NCBI GenBank assembly: GCA_003024785.1
Contig: PUQB01000161.1
Span: 312,223-376,222, forward strand
Reading direction: 5' to 3'
Length of the DNA: 64,000 bases
Origin: Selaginella tamariscina
Lineage: Eukaryota > Streptophyta > Lycopodiopsida > Selaginellales > Selaginellaceae
Shown here: positions 22,050 through 34,624 of the stretch, piece after piece
Layout of the letters: each line of letters starts with the position of its first letter
How positions within the stretch are numbered: position 1 is the stretch's first letter
The notes under the pieces: model-generated
The model's database searches: none
Told to the model about the DNA's origin: nothing
Seen by the model: the letters and a program-made list of their open reading frames with translations, nothing else
Program-made: the position numbers and the translations under genes

Positions 22050-24159
22050 TTAAACAGAAAAGCCCACCTTTTCCTATTAAACCAGATACATTCACATAGT
22101 AGTTAGGAAAGGTCAGACGTTTTTTATTTGTCTACTCTCTAATATATTAAATAACTTTCTTATAATGCCAAAATGACTAGTCTTCGAAGTTAAGAATAAG
22201 AAATAGATTTTGGATATTACTTGTTAAACATATCTATTAGAAGTACATATAAATTATACACAAGAGATCTTATAATATGCACCTTCTTTCCTAGTATAAA
22301 TACAAGAGAACAAGCATGGAGAGTCTTCTCTCTTCTCCCTTACCCTCTCTCCCTTCCTTTACCACGTTATCATTTTCCTTCCAAATCTTTCTTTTCCTCT
22401 CCTTTCTCATAAGGATTCCTATCTGCCTTAACTACCTTCCTATCTTGCCAATGTTATCATTTTCCTTCTAAATCTTCCTTCTCCTTTCTCCTTTACTTTA
22501 AGTAAGGAATTTCCTTCCTAGGAGCTTCTTTTCAAACTTTATACAAACCTTCCTACCCTTATTCTTTACATACTAGGATGTTCTTTGCTCTTATCTTTCT
22601 ACATTAACACTGTCCCCACCTTATTTGTTGCTAGGTCCTCACAACAACTATCCTACTCCTTCATTTGGATGTTGATTTTCATAGTACTGTAGATTCTCTC
22701 ATTTGTACATCAAAATTTGTTTTTCCCTCCTTCAGTTATTAATTATAAATTAATATATAGAGTTGTAACACTTGATTTTCTTCATGTTATTTCTTAAGTT
22801 TCTTCTTCTTATTGAATAGTTTTTTCTTTATGTTGCTAAATACTTTTCACTTCATGTTGTTGAATGGTGTTCTTTTCATATTCTTTAGGCTTATTCTTTG
22901 TGCCTATAGTTACTTGCTCTAAAGGATTTGTAGTATACACATATGTATATTCTGCATATTATTCTTGAAAATCAATCTCATATGGGATTCCTTTATAAAA
23001 AAATTCCTGTAGTCCAAGCCTATCTTCTTCATATTAATTAATACCGATCATTTCAACTTTGATAAGATCTTCCTTCTCTTTTATATTGTTTATCATTTCT
23101 TTCTTCATAAGGTTTATCATTCTATTGTCCATTATATAGACCATTTATTCCTCCATAACACCTTTCATCTTTGTTTTCATAGGGAGTGTCATTTCTTCTC
23201 CTATAATATTTATCGTTTACATTCTAATAAGGAACATCATTCCTCCTACTATATGATTTACCATTTATATTTTCATAAGGAACATCATTATTATTTTTAT
23301 GGTTCATATTGAAAGGTAACCTTTTAAGAGGTAGATGATCATTATTACTTCTCTTTCTTTATCCGAGTCACATTTTAATTTTAAAAATGTTACAATCTCG
23401 GCCACATGTTCTTTCTTCCACATGTTTAACATGTCACATCCCTCCATTGTATAACTAGGATTTATTACATTTAATGCACCATACCTTTGCCTTTTACTCC
23501 TCCTTAATTATCATTTTCTTTAAGGTTTTCATAAATTAAGCCAATGTTTTCTTATCCATTGGATATTTATGAACCTTACTATGTTAGTTTTTGCTTTCTC
23601 ATCATCAGAGAATTCCTCTTGGCGTGAACAAGATGACGAAACTCATGGCCCTACCATAATATAAGTCAAAAGCATAATCACTGTTAAAGGTAAAAGGTCA
23701 GAAGTATTATTGTGGAGAGAATAAGGGTATGAAGGTTCGCATATAGTTTGGAAAGAAGATTGCATATGAAGAAAATACTTAATGAGAAGAAAAAGAGAGA
23801 AAAAAGAAAAGAAAGACTCAAAAGGAAAATAATGACGTGGGCAAGAGAGGAAGGTAGTTAGGGCAAAATGGGAAGGGAGAGGGCAAGGGAAAGGAGATAG
23901 GAATCTCCATACTTGTTCTCTTATATTTTTTTTAGAAAAAAGGTGCATATTATAAGATCTCTTGTATATAATTTATATGTGTTTCCAATTAACAAGGCAA
24001 TAATTAAAATCCAATTTTATTTTTAACTTCGAAGATTAATCATTGTGGCATTATAAGGAAATTATTTAATATATTGGAGAGTAGACAATTAAGAAACGTT
24101 TAGCCTTTCTTAACTACTATGTAAAAGTTGAATATGAAAAGGTGGGCTTTTCTATTTAA
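22050..24159. mobile_element. Foldback-type element with about 350-bp inverted arms
   Basis: The arm from 22050 (ttaaacagaaaagcccacct) to about 22395 is repeated inverted from about 23810 to 24159 (aggtgggcttttctatttaa). Paired landmarks include ataatatgcaccttc with aaggtgcatattat, gagaacaagcatggaga with ctccatacttgttctc, and catagtagttaggaaagg with cctttcttaactactatg. The 1.4-kb centre is non-coding, with repeated strings such as taaggaacatcat and gtttatcatt. No clear target duplication was found. This is the structure of a foldback or long-TIR MITE-like element. Confidence 0.75.
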
Positions 24160-24747
24160 GAATTGGCGACCATATAAGGATTTCACCATTGCATTATTAG
24201 AATTCATTGAATGAAATGTTAAAATGATTAATTGATTGGAATTTTAATAATAAAAATGACTTAAAAAGTGTAGAGCTGAATGTGTACATGGTAAAAGAAT
24301 GAATGGAACCTTGAAGAAATTATTGTCATGATCCGACATTAGTCAATAAAAGAAATCAAAGACATGCCTAGAGAGTGGCAACCCAATAACAACTTGAATA
24401 TGACAAAAAATAAACATTAGTATTTCTGGGAAAATAATAAAAGATATCGTAGAAACAATATAGAAATCGAAGGTTGATATAAAGAATTAGAGACAATATC
24501 GAACGGTTAATCTGTGAAAGAAAAAAAAGAAAATTCAAAAATATCGAGAATACAAGGAGGATCTCTTGAGACTCCCTAAGATGAAGGGCAAAAGGTAGAA
24601 GAGGAAATACACCAAAAGAAAAAATTATTTTAAATATGGCACTTTTCTAGGAATGTTTAAGGATACAATGATATAGGATACATTCTCTATAGGAAAGAAA
24701 GAGATTCCAAAAAACATTTACAACAATTTAAAAAGATAATTAAAGTA

Positions 24748-25228
24748 TAGAAAAAATTACATTTATGCCCCTGAAATTTATAATATCCCTAGAAGTTTTA
24801 TATATTTACATATACCCTTGAAACTTCAATTTAAAACTTCATAAATTTCAAAATTAAAAATTAAAAAACATTTTTAAAAAATCAATAAAAATTTATAATT
24901 AATTTGTATTTTATTATATTTAAGTCCAAAATACAACCTATTAAACATATATATCACAATATAGTATAATTATTTTTAAAAATATTTTAATTTTTACTAT
25001 GACAATTTTTTAACATTTAATACTTAATTATTTCATTCGCAATATATTATGAATTGAAAATATACTTTTAGTTAATATTGTTATTTTAAAAGTCAAAATA
25101 TTACATTTGAAGTTTTTCAAGGGTAATTTACAACTTTTAGAGGGGTATATATGTAAATATAAAACTTTTAGGGGTATATATATGTAAATATGATAAATTT
25201 CAGGGGTATAAATGTAATTTTCCCTAAA
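24748..25228. mobile_element. MITE-like inverted-repeat element, about 0.48 kb
   Basis: The left end reads attacatttatgcccctgaa and the right end ttcaggggtataaatgtaat, its complement with one mismatch. Inner arms also pair (ttatatatttacatataccc with ggggtatatatgtaaat). The centre is pure AT-rich DNA. No coding capacity. Stem-loop MITE assignment by structure only. Confidence 0.7.
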
Positions 25229-25689
25229 CTTTATAAGGTGATTAATATAAAAAAGTTGCCTATATTTCCTTATATATTGAAAGGAAATGCCTTTGATTAG
25301 TATTATAACATTAAGAAGGAAGGACTATCAAAATATTACTAATGCTTTTAAGGAATATTTTAAAGAAGAATTATTTAAGAAACATTTAAAGAAACTTAAA
25401 AATATTTTTCAACGCAAAACAAAAAAAGATAAATAAATATACACATCAGTTTAAGAAAAAGTGTAAGGCATATGTAAAATGGATGCCTTATTACAATGAT
25501 ACAAGCAAGGGTTGCTAAAATCGTACCAAGATTTAGCACTTACTATTAATGAAAAACATAAAGATGATCTTATTAATAAGTTGAAAATTTATGAGAAAAA
25601 GAGAAGACAAAAAAGGTAAGTTGAAAGTATATGAAATGAAAGATGTTCACTCTGAAATGTCATGGTTGAGGTACATCATTATCTTGTTC

Positions 25690-26219
25690 TTTACCTTTCA
25701 ATCATTCTGCTCCCATTCGTCAATCTCAGACTAATTCTCCACCACTTGTGTTGTTATAGGACTCTCTTCATTGGTGTCTCCAAGCTCTAAATCGAACGTG
25801 ACGATCCTCACTCGAGGCTTCTTCTTTCCTCATGTAACAAAACCCCATAAACCTTTCTCAAAAAATATACTCTTGACCTTAATGAACCACACATAGGAGT
25901 TGTTGTTGGTAAGCACCTTGATGGTCCTTGTCTGCTTGTCGCCTTTTGCCATCAACAGAAAGCTCTTAACGAGAAGAAATAAAGAGAAAATAAGAAAGGA
26001 GAAAGTCAATTAACTTGACGATTTAGACTAATTTTCAGTAATGAACTAGATCATTAGTCTTTAGCAAGAAAATGCACTCAAGCATGATTTTCACAGCCTA
26101 ATCTGATACCATGTTGAGAAACAAAAACACAACCAAGCACTAAAAAAGAAAGAAAACCAAATGGTGTTGGACCTTTGTTAACATGGTATTTAAACATACA
26201 AAATATAGCTATTACCTAA
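25690..26219 (-). mobile_element. Ty1/copia retrotransposon fragment: LTR piece, primer site and gag start
   Basis: On the minus strand, the complement of 26101-26111 is TGGTATCAGAT, the initiator-Met primer-binding site. It directly abuts an LTR end ...CTCAACA (plus-strand TGTTGAG from 26112). Downstream, a start codon at 25952 opens MAKGDKQTRTIKVLTNNNSY then VWFIKVKSI, the typical N-terminus of copia Gag. An in-frame stop follows after WGFVT and the reading then decays. The LTR piece may end near 26219 (ctaaca), where a different dispersed repeat begins. No pol is present, so this is a dead fragment. Confidence 0.6.
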
Positions 26220-26790
26220 CAAATTCTATGTCACTAGGGCTAGGAAAGAGGGGGGGCTCCATCATGGAAATAAGGTAGGGTAGTGAATTTATAATTGAGC
26301 TTGTTATTTTCATACCAATACAAGCTTTAGTTTATGTCGTTAAGGCATAACCTAACAGAGTACGTCACACCTTAAGAGTTGTTTAACCTTTATCATTTGT
26401 GAATTCATGTTGGGAGGTCTTATCGGAGTACATGTTCTAATGGTTAGAGGTTGAGACATGTCTACAACCTTTTCTTCATGTTAAGTTAAGAGCAACATTT
26501 CCAATTAAATAAGGCACATTCATATCTTGTTCAATTATGGACATGAACATCTTAAATAACATGTTCTCTTTACTATGTTTTTAAAGGTCCATAAAGAAAG
26601 GTTCTAAGGTTGGCATCTACGAGGCATCAAATGGGCTACCTCATATATGGTACAATGTCCATAACCTTATAAGTTGTGTCACGTGTTTGACACTAAGGAG
26701 TTGAATACTTTAGCAAGTATGCATGTTTGTGCTTGCACAATGATGAAACCTTGACATTTGCTTAATAGGGGGTTAGGTCTTGTAACTGAG
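26220..26790 (-). repeat. Dispersed repeat related to 41.4-42.7 kb, opposite orientation
   Basis: Strings such as ggaaataaggtagggtagtg, ataccaatacaagcttta and ggagtacatgttctaatggttagaggttgagacatg are complements of strings at about 42480-42700 (cttgcactagtaagagaataac; gacatgcctcaacctttaacc). The same words occur near 41400-41550. The poly-G/C tract aggggggg also recurs in the LTRs at 33735 and 40100, suggesting one family linked to the plus-strand gypsy element. Confidence 0.6.
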
Positions 26791-28437
26791 TAGTTGAATT
26801 ATTTAATGGAGTGGAAGAAGTCTTTTTTCTTTGATAAATGTCTCTTTCTATATATTATACTTCAACAGGATGACACAGATTACTGAATATTCTCTTAAGC
26901 ATTTTTCTGGATATTTCTGGTTGAGAATATTGTGTAAATCGACTGATAAAAAATAAATATAAGATAACATATTGTATATATATGTTACATATATTATATA
27001 AATGCAAATATTAATATATTGTATAATTCTAAAATTAAATAATAATTTGAAAGAGCTTAAAACTGCTTCACAACACAAAGAGCTCAATCTGGTAGTTTTC
27101 AAGAGGATTAAACTTTATTTCTCTAGTTGAGTTCCTATTAAAAATGGTTATAATACATGAATTGCATAGATAGTAATTGATTCACGTATTATATTATACT
27201 TATTTAAAACACTACATATCAAAACGATGTTATGTGCATATATAAAGAAATAATTATCAAGATATATATATCATAATGGTGAAAAGAGTTATAGAATCAA
27301 CTTATAAATAAATAATTTCCTTTAATTGCAATAGTCGATTCAAATTTATTCATGATGAAATTGTAATTCTTCTTCATTATATGCTAGTGGTAAATGAGCT
27401 TTTCAAAATCCTTGAACATAGTTATTATTTTACATTTGCAATTGCTAAACCATTTAATGTCTGTTATATTTATTTCAGAAAAGCAAATAAATAAAATAAA
27501 ATAAATTTACTAGGTTTTAAATTTTGAATTACTTATAGAATTTCTTTCAGGAAAATAATGAAATTCATGCACGTAAGTACCTTAGGACAAGTTTACCAAT
27601 AAATATTAACATATTGTTTTTTCTTTTTTATTTCAATATTAAATTAATAATTAAACTAATTAAGATAATCTTAATTTTACTTTTTACTTTATCTTTAACC
27701 TTTCACATGAAATTATAAACAATTACAATTTAATAAGTTTTTAGCTTAATAAGTACTCACATATTATTTTTATTAATATTAATTTATATCATTATAGATT
27801 ATTAAGTATATTATACATATGTATAAAGCATACATTAAACTATTTTATTGGAATATAAAAAATACATATAGTAGTTTCACACGTATTAATTAAATTAACT
27901 ATTATTTGAGAATTTAATTAGTAATAATATTATTGACATAAATGCTTGCTGAAGAATAAACATACAAAACAATTCTATAACCTGGTCAATTATAATTTAG
28001 AAGTAAACATTGTGCATAGTATGTAAAGCTGAAAATAAAATTATAAGTAAATGGATGTTTATCCAGTTCTATAATACATAAAACATATTAATAATATTTA
28101 TATACACTTTGAAAGGTGATATTTACATTTTAATACTCTATTACTTTTTAATTTGATATAGCTTTATTGTCATGATTATTTATAACTTATTATATTCTTT
28201 AGAAATTTATAATATTAAGAATTAAAGGTTGAATAAGCTTGGGAGACAAGTGACACACGTCCTCCATTCACTAATTCCCGGCATGCAGCCAATGATTCCA
28301 AATTTTTGTCAACTTAGATTATTCATACTTAGAGCTGTTAGATGACAATTGAGTCTTGGTTTTAAAGTATTATACTGAATAATCTCATTAAGATACATAA
28401 CATATAGCTTAAAAGTCCCTATATTGCATGCAGTAAT
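26791..28437. other. AT-rich spacer
   Basis: No supported gene, RNA or structured repeat. The longest open frame (27102-26848, minus) has no recognisable domain and is rich in Ile/Tyr from AT bias. Confidence 0.5.
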
Positions 28438-29158
28438 ATGGCAAACTGTCTTAGAGGAGGTTGCATCCCTGGTACTCCCCATGAAGTACATGATGTTCCC
28501 TCTCAAACACAACAAGAAGTTCTTGCAGTGGTAGGAAAGCAGTACTGTACATCTTCTCCTTTGATCTTCGATATTCTCTTAGATGCTGGGAAGATTCCCA
28601 ATAATTTACTCCGTTATGAATGGTATGGTTGGAATAAGGGGACACTCCTTGATATCAATACCAGAGAAAGGCTGTTGTCGGTCAAGACTAAGGTACGATT
28701 AAGAAAGTGTTCTTTTGTAAATCTTATAACATGTGTGTCAGATATGGCTCTCCATGACAAATGGGTTGCTGTACGCAACGGAAAGAAAGAAAAACTGTTT
28801 AAAGTAGTGGCAAAGACGTCGTCCGTTCTAAACCCAACACGCCTGGACGTCTTCCTTGCTAAAAATATTGGAAAGAAAGCAGATTTTAGAGTGGAAGGCA
28901 GTTTCTGCACCAAAGAACAAAGTCTACTTTGGAGATAAAGCAATAGCTCATGTAAGTAATCCTCGAAACATTAATCTGTTTATCTTTAAATTAGACTCTA
29001 ATTTGCTGCAACAGGCACAATTAACAACAGATGCAAATAAGTCTAGACTCCATGTTGAAGCTGGTGTGGACTTGGCTTTCATAACGACTTTGATGGCGAT
29101 TGTTGAGGAACACCGCGGGAGGATTTGTGTACGTTTAGCAATGAATGGGTTGGCATAA
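28438..29158 (+). CDS. LURP-one-related (LOR/DUF567) protein, two exons, one frame break
   Basis: Exon 1 (28438-28951) ends AT|GTAAGT and exon 2 (29015-29158) follows acceptor GCAACAG. The protein shows the tubby-like LOR fold markers in order: VVGKQYCTSSPLIFDI, DMALHDKWVAVRNGKKEKLF (the family SLHDRW-type block), LDVFLAKN, DFRVEGSF, YFGDKAIAH, then HVEAGVDLAFITTLMAIVEE. LOR proteins are small plant proteins linked to defence in some species; their biochemical role is unclear. One extra base near 28912 moves the YFGDKAIAH block out of frame. Without that base, the splice phase into exon 2 is correct. This suggests either a recent pseudogene or an assembly indel. The N-terminus is less certain because upstream frames were not resolved. 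Confidence 0.7.
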
Positions 29159-29785
29159 GATTGAATTAAATTAATATAGATTGACTCAAGTTGTAGTTTG
29201 TAAAAACCTTGTGAGGTATAAATCTTCTTTTCTTTCCATTTTTTCCGTATTATGATGACCTGTACAAATGTGTTCGTCTGAAATAAACAAACACTTCAGC
29301 TAGTTCCTTAGACGCATTATGAGACCACACACATACAGTGAAAAGTTAAATTATAAGCGAATACATATCCAATTCAATAGAATGCAGATGTCTTGTAAAA
29401 GAGAAATAGCACTTAATTTAAATAATTATATATATTTAGATTATTCATCACCTGCTCTTCACATATTTAATTTACATTTAAAATACATTGCTTTAAAGAA
29501 ACAATACTATACAAAATGGTGACGATGCCTAGGGCTTGACACTAGCTAGTGAGGTATTTATTTGGATTAAACTATTAGCATTGTTAATTCATGAACTGAC
29601 TTTTTAATCCAACTGTTAATGGAATGAAATGAATAGTTGAAACATACAATATAACAAGATGTATTACGAATATGAAAAGAGTGTACCACCTGGTCATACC
29701 TCCGTGTGATCACGTTCGGACGTTCCGAACCTGACCCTCCGATTACGTTCGTTGATTGCATTCGGGATCGGATCATTAGATTTGG
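29159..29785. other. 3' flank of the LOR gene, no further gene
   Basis: The 3' region contains T-rich and AT-rich DNA. A short CG-containing stretch (29695-29765, gttcggacgttccgaac) is partly palindromic. No coding signal. Confidence 0.4.
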
Positions 29786-30184
29786 CTTGGCCTAAACAAA
29801 TTAAAGATTCCACGGGTATACTTATTAATTATTATAATTATGTTATTAATATAGCCTATATATACTTATTAATTTTTATTATTCCAAGAATATACTTATT
29901 ATATTTGTATAAAAGTGTTCAGTGAACTGTTCGAGGCAGCTCGAGATTGGACTCACGATACCATGGTAGGAGCCCACTTAGGGACACTTGGCCTAAACAA
30001 ATTAAAGATTCCACGGATACTTATTAAGCTTATATACTTACATATATAATATATAGCTTATATATACTTATTAATTTTTATTAATATACTTATTATAGTT
30101 GTATAAAAGTGTTCATTGAACTGTTCGAGGCAGCTCGAGATTGGACTTACGCTACCATGGTAGGAGCCCATTCAAGAACACTTG
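29786..30184. repeat. Two-copy tandem repeat, period about 201 bp
   Basis: Copy 1 starts cttggcctaaacaaattaaa at 29786 and copy 2 starts with the same string at 29987. Both contain ctgttcgaggcagctcgaga, ccatggtaggagccca and gtataaaagtgttca. Copy 2 has small deletions in the AT-rich part. No gene is recognised in the unit. Confidence 0.85.
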
Positions 30185-31330
30185 TAGAACACAACCTCCC
30201 TATAATATAAGAAATAAAAAGAAAATTTACATTTACGTTGGTTCTTGACAGTTTCTTGTCTTCATTTATTTATTTATTTTTCTTTCTTTTAATTGTCATA
30301 TAATTGATATACACTAAAAACCCATTCACAAATATATTTAAATAAAAAAATATGTTAATTCAGAAATGCATTAACACTAAAGAGCCTTACATTTTAATTT
30401 TATAGTTTTAAAATAAGGATTTAAAGTTAAATTTTTTTATTTCATTAAATTTTTCCATATCATAATACTTCATCTTAAATCCCTCCTAAATATAAAGAGG
30501 GGCCGTATTTCGCAAACTAGCAGTCACTTACATCACATGCCCCATTTACATTTGTTGTACAGTCTAATTGTTAAACTTACCTAACGAGTTTTAAAACTTT
30601 CAATCTTTTGAATCTTAAATTATAAGAAGAAAATTGGATTTATAAATTTTTATTATATTTGAGACGAGTATGTTATACAGCCCCCTTTAGTATTAGTGGT
30701 AATTAATTAAAATTTGATTAATAAAAATATTAAAAACCATGGAAAAAATGTGTGTTTAATAAAATTTATATACCAAACACACACACACACATCTGAAATG
30801 CATTAACCCTAAAGGTCTTTTTTCATTTATATTCTTTAAATGTATATAAAATCAATAAATAATTAGCTTAATTAAGTATGATTAAGGGAGGGGATATATA
30901 ATAGAACCTACCCTTACATTTTTATAAAACTAATCAGACAAAGAAGTTTAAATTATTATTAATTCATTTATTTGACTTTTGATATGTGATATTATAATAT
31001 CTATTATGTTTTTAATAATTCCACATATCTCCAAGATTCATGTATGGACTTCTATCTAGTTTGGTGGCCTTGAACTAAGTTATTAAGTTATTTAGCCTTA
31101 TTTAAGAGTTGTGTATGTTCTCATGATCATACATATGAATTTATAGCATATGTATAAATGTATTTATATATAGTTTTAATACAAATTATTATATTTTTTA
31201 CTTCATAAAAGTTGTTAAACCTGACTAAAATGAGAGTTTAATAAGCATTTACTCATTTGTTTATGGAGATATGACAAGAATATTATTAAAAAAATTGAAA
31301 TATTTAATTCAATGGTCACTTGTGTATACA
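30185..31330. other. AT-rich spacer
   Basis: No gene or organised repeat apart from a short (ac)n run at 30778-30790. Confidence 0.45.
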
Positions 31331-31570
31331 TTCTCATGTTCATAATTTTGAGACCTCAAACCTATCGTCCTCTTGCCCCTTAACCTTTGCCAAGGGTGTG
31401 TATGCATTTTCATACTCATAATGTTGAGACCCCAACATTATGACCCCAAAGCTAGAATCCCTTGCACCCTTTATGAGAAGTGTATATGCATTCTCATGCT
31501 CATAATGTTGAGACTCCAATGCTAGCATCCCCACCCCTCAACCCTTTACCAAAAGTGTGTATGCATTCTA
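31331..31570. repeat. Tandem repeat with units of about 80-100 bp
   Basis: Three to four degenerate units share tgtgtatgcattctcatgct, cataatgttgagac and ccccaa/gctagaatcccc. An open frame across it is a by-product of the repeats. Confidence 0.75.
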
Positions 31571-31769
31571 CATCGTAAGTCAATTATTTAAATAAATAAT
31601 TATCTTTTTACATAATTGGTTTACACAAAAATCATATTTAAAACCTTTTAATCTTATGATTATGATGCTAGAATATCAATTAACACATCTCATGTTTAAA
31701 TTCAATTAAGGGTTACATATACATATACCTAATGAAAAAATTATTTATATATATTATATATATTATATA

Positions 31770-31823
31770 TATTAGAAGGTAAAATGTGTCTTATGCTCTA
31801 TACACATACATATATATGCCCTA

Positions 31824-31860
<37 letters not shown>

Positions 31861-32060
31861 GATTTAGAAGGTAAAATGTGTTTTATGCTCTATTATATAT
31901 GCCCTAATGATTGAGACGTTTTATGCTATGTACATGCCCTAATGATTGAGAAGGTAAACACATCTTATGCTCTATAAATATACATATATATGTCCTAAAA
32001 ATCTAGTCTAGAGGGTAAAAGGTGTTCTATGCTCTATACATGTACATATATATGTCATAA
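31770..32060. repeat. Tandem repeat around ttagaaggtaaaatgtg, with (ta)n
   Basis: Degenerate units of about 60-100 bp contain gaaggtaaaatgtgtcttat, gctctatacacatacatata and atgccctaatgattga (starts near 31773, 31865, 31910, 31945 and 32005). A (ta)n run occupies about 31826-31857. Confidence 0.75.
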
Positions 32061-33321
32061 TGATTGAAATGTATAGAGAGCAACTAATTTGTGCACTCTG
32101 TCATACGCATGCTGTGTGCCAGAGCATGATTTTATATAAATATGCCCAAATCTTCCATAGAAATCCTTGCCAAGGATATCCTTAGTTGGTCCACAGGATA
32201 CCAAAGTCGCCATATGCATGGCAAAAAAATTATTGACCCATAATTAACAAAGAAGTCATGCTGTAGCCGGCATTAAGGTGGTGGTGGTGGTGCGGTGTCC
32301 GCTGATCCAGCACAAAATAGAGAGTTGTTCGTATAACAATTACAGAGAGCACAGTGTATGTTTATTTATCAATAGTCTATTATATGTCGAATAATATTTT
32401 CAGATAATGATAACAATTAATCCTCAATAGCTACCCTAGACAAAAGTGTGTTAACTTCATACTTGAAAAGTGCCGGCATGTGTATGAATATGTCTACATT
32501 TGGATTCATGGATATTATTCATATGAAACCGTAATACATATGCATGCAAGGTGTATAACTATGATTGGGGTATGTTTTTTCCATTTGGAACTTATCACAC
32601 AAACATGTGGGTACTAAGAGATTGTGACATTGCACATTCCAGGTAAACCTTTGTCATCGTAGGACAAATTGAAGACCTGTTTCAGCAGTCCCTTTACCTC
32701 GTGCCTAAGTATCTCACCATTCATTAAATTCCCACAAACAACGTTCTTGCTAGCCTTGTTAGAGATTTTTTGGCTGCTTCTAATTTACTCACCATCTCAT
32801 TGTAGGGATGTCGCTGGAAAGAGATGTAATTGATATGTTTTGATCTGATGTTAGTGGGGTGATCCTAGTGGGTGTTTGAGCATAAGAGCTATACACCATA
32901 TAAAAGAGAACCCAGTGCTTCCTTTAAAAAATCTATTTTCTCTAATGTCACTTTGCAACAAGCAATTCCTTAGGAACTTTCTCCACATGCTTTCCAAAAT
33001 AGTACGCATGGATTATATTTCCTGCACAAAAAACATGTTTTAATAAATTATAATAAGTAAACAATGAATACCACAATAGGGCTACCATAGAACATATATG
33101 GAGATAAACATGGTTTAGGGTTAGAATGTGCAAATTAGTCACTCTGCAAATGAACATGCAGAGTCTATAAGACATTAACTAGTTTAGCTAGTCTCTTTTC
33201 ATATGTGGTACCCTCTAGGGCCAAAATTGAAGTGGGCCACTTGTTATATAGTGCATGGGGCAAGCTAAGCATGGAAGTAGGGTAGAGGTCCCACCAAGTG
33301 TCTTAAGGAGCCTACCTTGGA
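32061..33321. other. Spacer before the plus-strand gypsy element
   Basis: No confident gene. The stretch 33180-33320 is less AT-rich and has the look of the repeat family seen after 40660 (ccaccaagtgtcttaaggag), so it is probably older repeat debris into which the retrotransposon inserted. Confidence 0.4.
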
Positions 33322-34298
33322 TGTCATAGTTTTTACTATGACTCGACCCTTTACTTTGGGGTTTGACTGTTGTTAGCTACTGGATTATGTGACGAACCCT
33401 AGATGTAGAAGAAACAGGCCCGCATAGTGCACTTGGGTATCTAGTGATGGTCCGGCCGGGTGTCGTTAGGTATTTAAGAAACTCTAGGCGAAGCTAGCAC
33501 TTCCATTTAGAGAACCCTCCCCCATTTTGACGTTCCAGGTTAGGGTTCTTCGCTGATTATAGCTTGTCAAAATAAGGGTTAGGGACACCCCTAGGGTTGA
33601 CCTAACCCTAGGGTTGCCCTAACCCCACGTCCTAAACCCCCCCCTAGGGGTTAGGTTTAGGATTAGGTTAGGACAACCATTTTCTCTAAGGGCTGGCATT
33701 TCCGTGCCAGCCCACTTACTCATTTAGGTAAACAGGGGGGGGGGGGTCCGTCACATAAATAAGGTAGAGTATATGTAGTGAGGCTTCCTGGGTTCAAAAG
33801 AGAGCTCGTTAACCTCCTACCGGTGCAAGCTAAGCTTGTGTCGTCAAGGTGCAACCCTCTGTTGTGCCGCCCAAACTTCCACACGACAGGGGTACAACCC
33901 ACCCTAGGGTTAGACTATCCTTATCGTTGGCAGGATCTTGCCTTTGAGACAAGGGCACGTCACTTCCAAGGAGTTAGCCAGATTCCTTGGTCCGAAAACC
34001 TGCTCGCAAGCTCAAAGGTATTGCCCGAGTTCACGTTCCGCAGAACTAGTGGTTGAGGCCTTGCTCCGGCCGCCTCAACCACGCCAAGCTAGGAACAACA
34101 CCTATAACTCGGCCAGTCGTGCATCCTGATTCACAAGGTGAGTCTCGTTCGTGGACTTGGTCAGTTAGGGTTTAAGTTCCTAAGGGTTGGGTTCCTAATA
34201 CGGGTTACTTTACCAGATTCCGTGGGGTTTCCAGAGAGGGGATTCCAGGGTTGGCACCTGGCAAGCCGCCTTTGTGGCACCAGGTAAAAACTCTGACA
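33322..34298 (+). repeat. 5' LTR
   Basis: It begins TGTCATAGTTTTTACTATGA and ends AACTCTGACA, 977 bp. A short inverted repeat (tcatagtttttactatga) lies at the very start. The interior holds poly-C/G runs (cccccccctagggg; gggggggggg at 33735) and many ccctagggtt units. Confidence 0.92.
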
Positions 34299-34300
34299 AT

Positions 34301-34311
34301 TGGTATCGAGC
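34301..34311 (+). other. Primer-binding site, initiator Met tRNA type
   Basis: TGGTATCGAGC lies two bases after the 5' LTR. It differs by a small change from TGGTATCAGAGC, the plant tRNA-Met(i) complement. Confidence 0.75.
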
Positions 34312-34624
34312 AAGTTCTCTGCGGTCAGTAGGACTACCTTAAGTCATAGAGTGTTTCAATGTTTAGATAACTCTAAATTCTTGATCTACTCTATCGCTTT
34401 GGTTAACATGTCTGTATTCTGCGCAGAGAGTTTGATCCTGTGAGTTGTCAAACTTCGGAGAACACTTGCTCAGTGAGTCGGCGTGAGATTCTAGGTATGT
34501 CCGAAAGTCTTATGCTAGTTCAAGCTGATGTGTGTGGGTGTACAACCTGTGCAGGGTGTTTCCAACTTAACATTGGGAATATTCCGAGCATATTCTCCGA
34601 GTGTTGAAACTAGGGTTCAATACG

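Noticed and set aside
28309..28943. Minus-strand open frames over the LOR gene
   Set aside because: Shadows of the plus-strand gene, which carries the domain similarity and splice sites.
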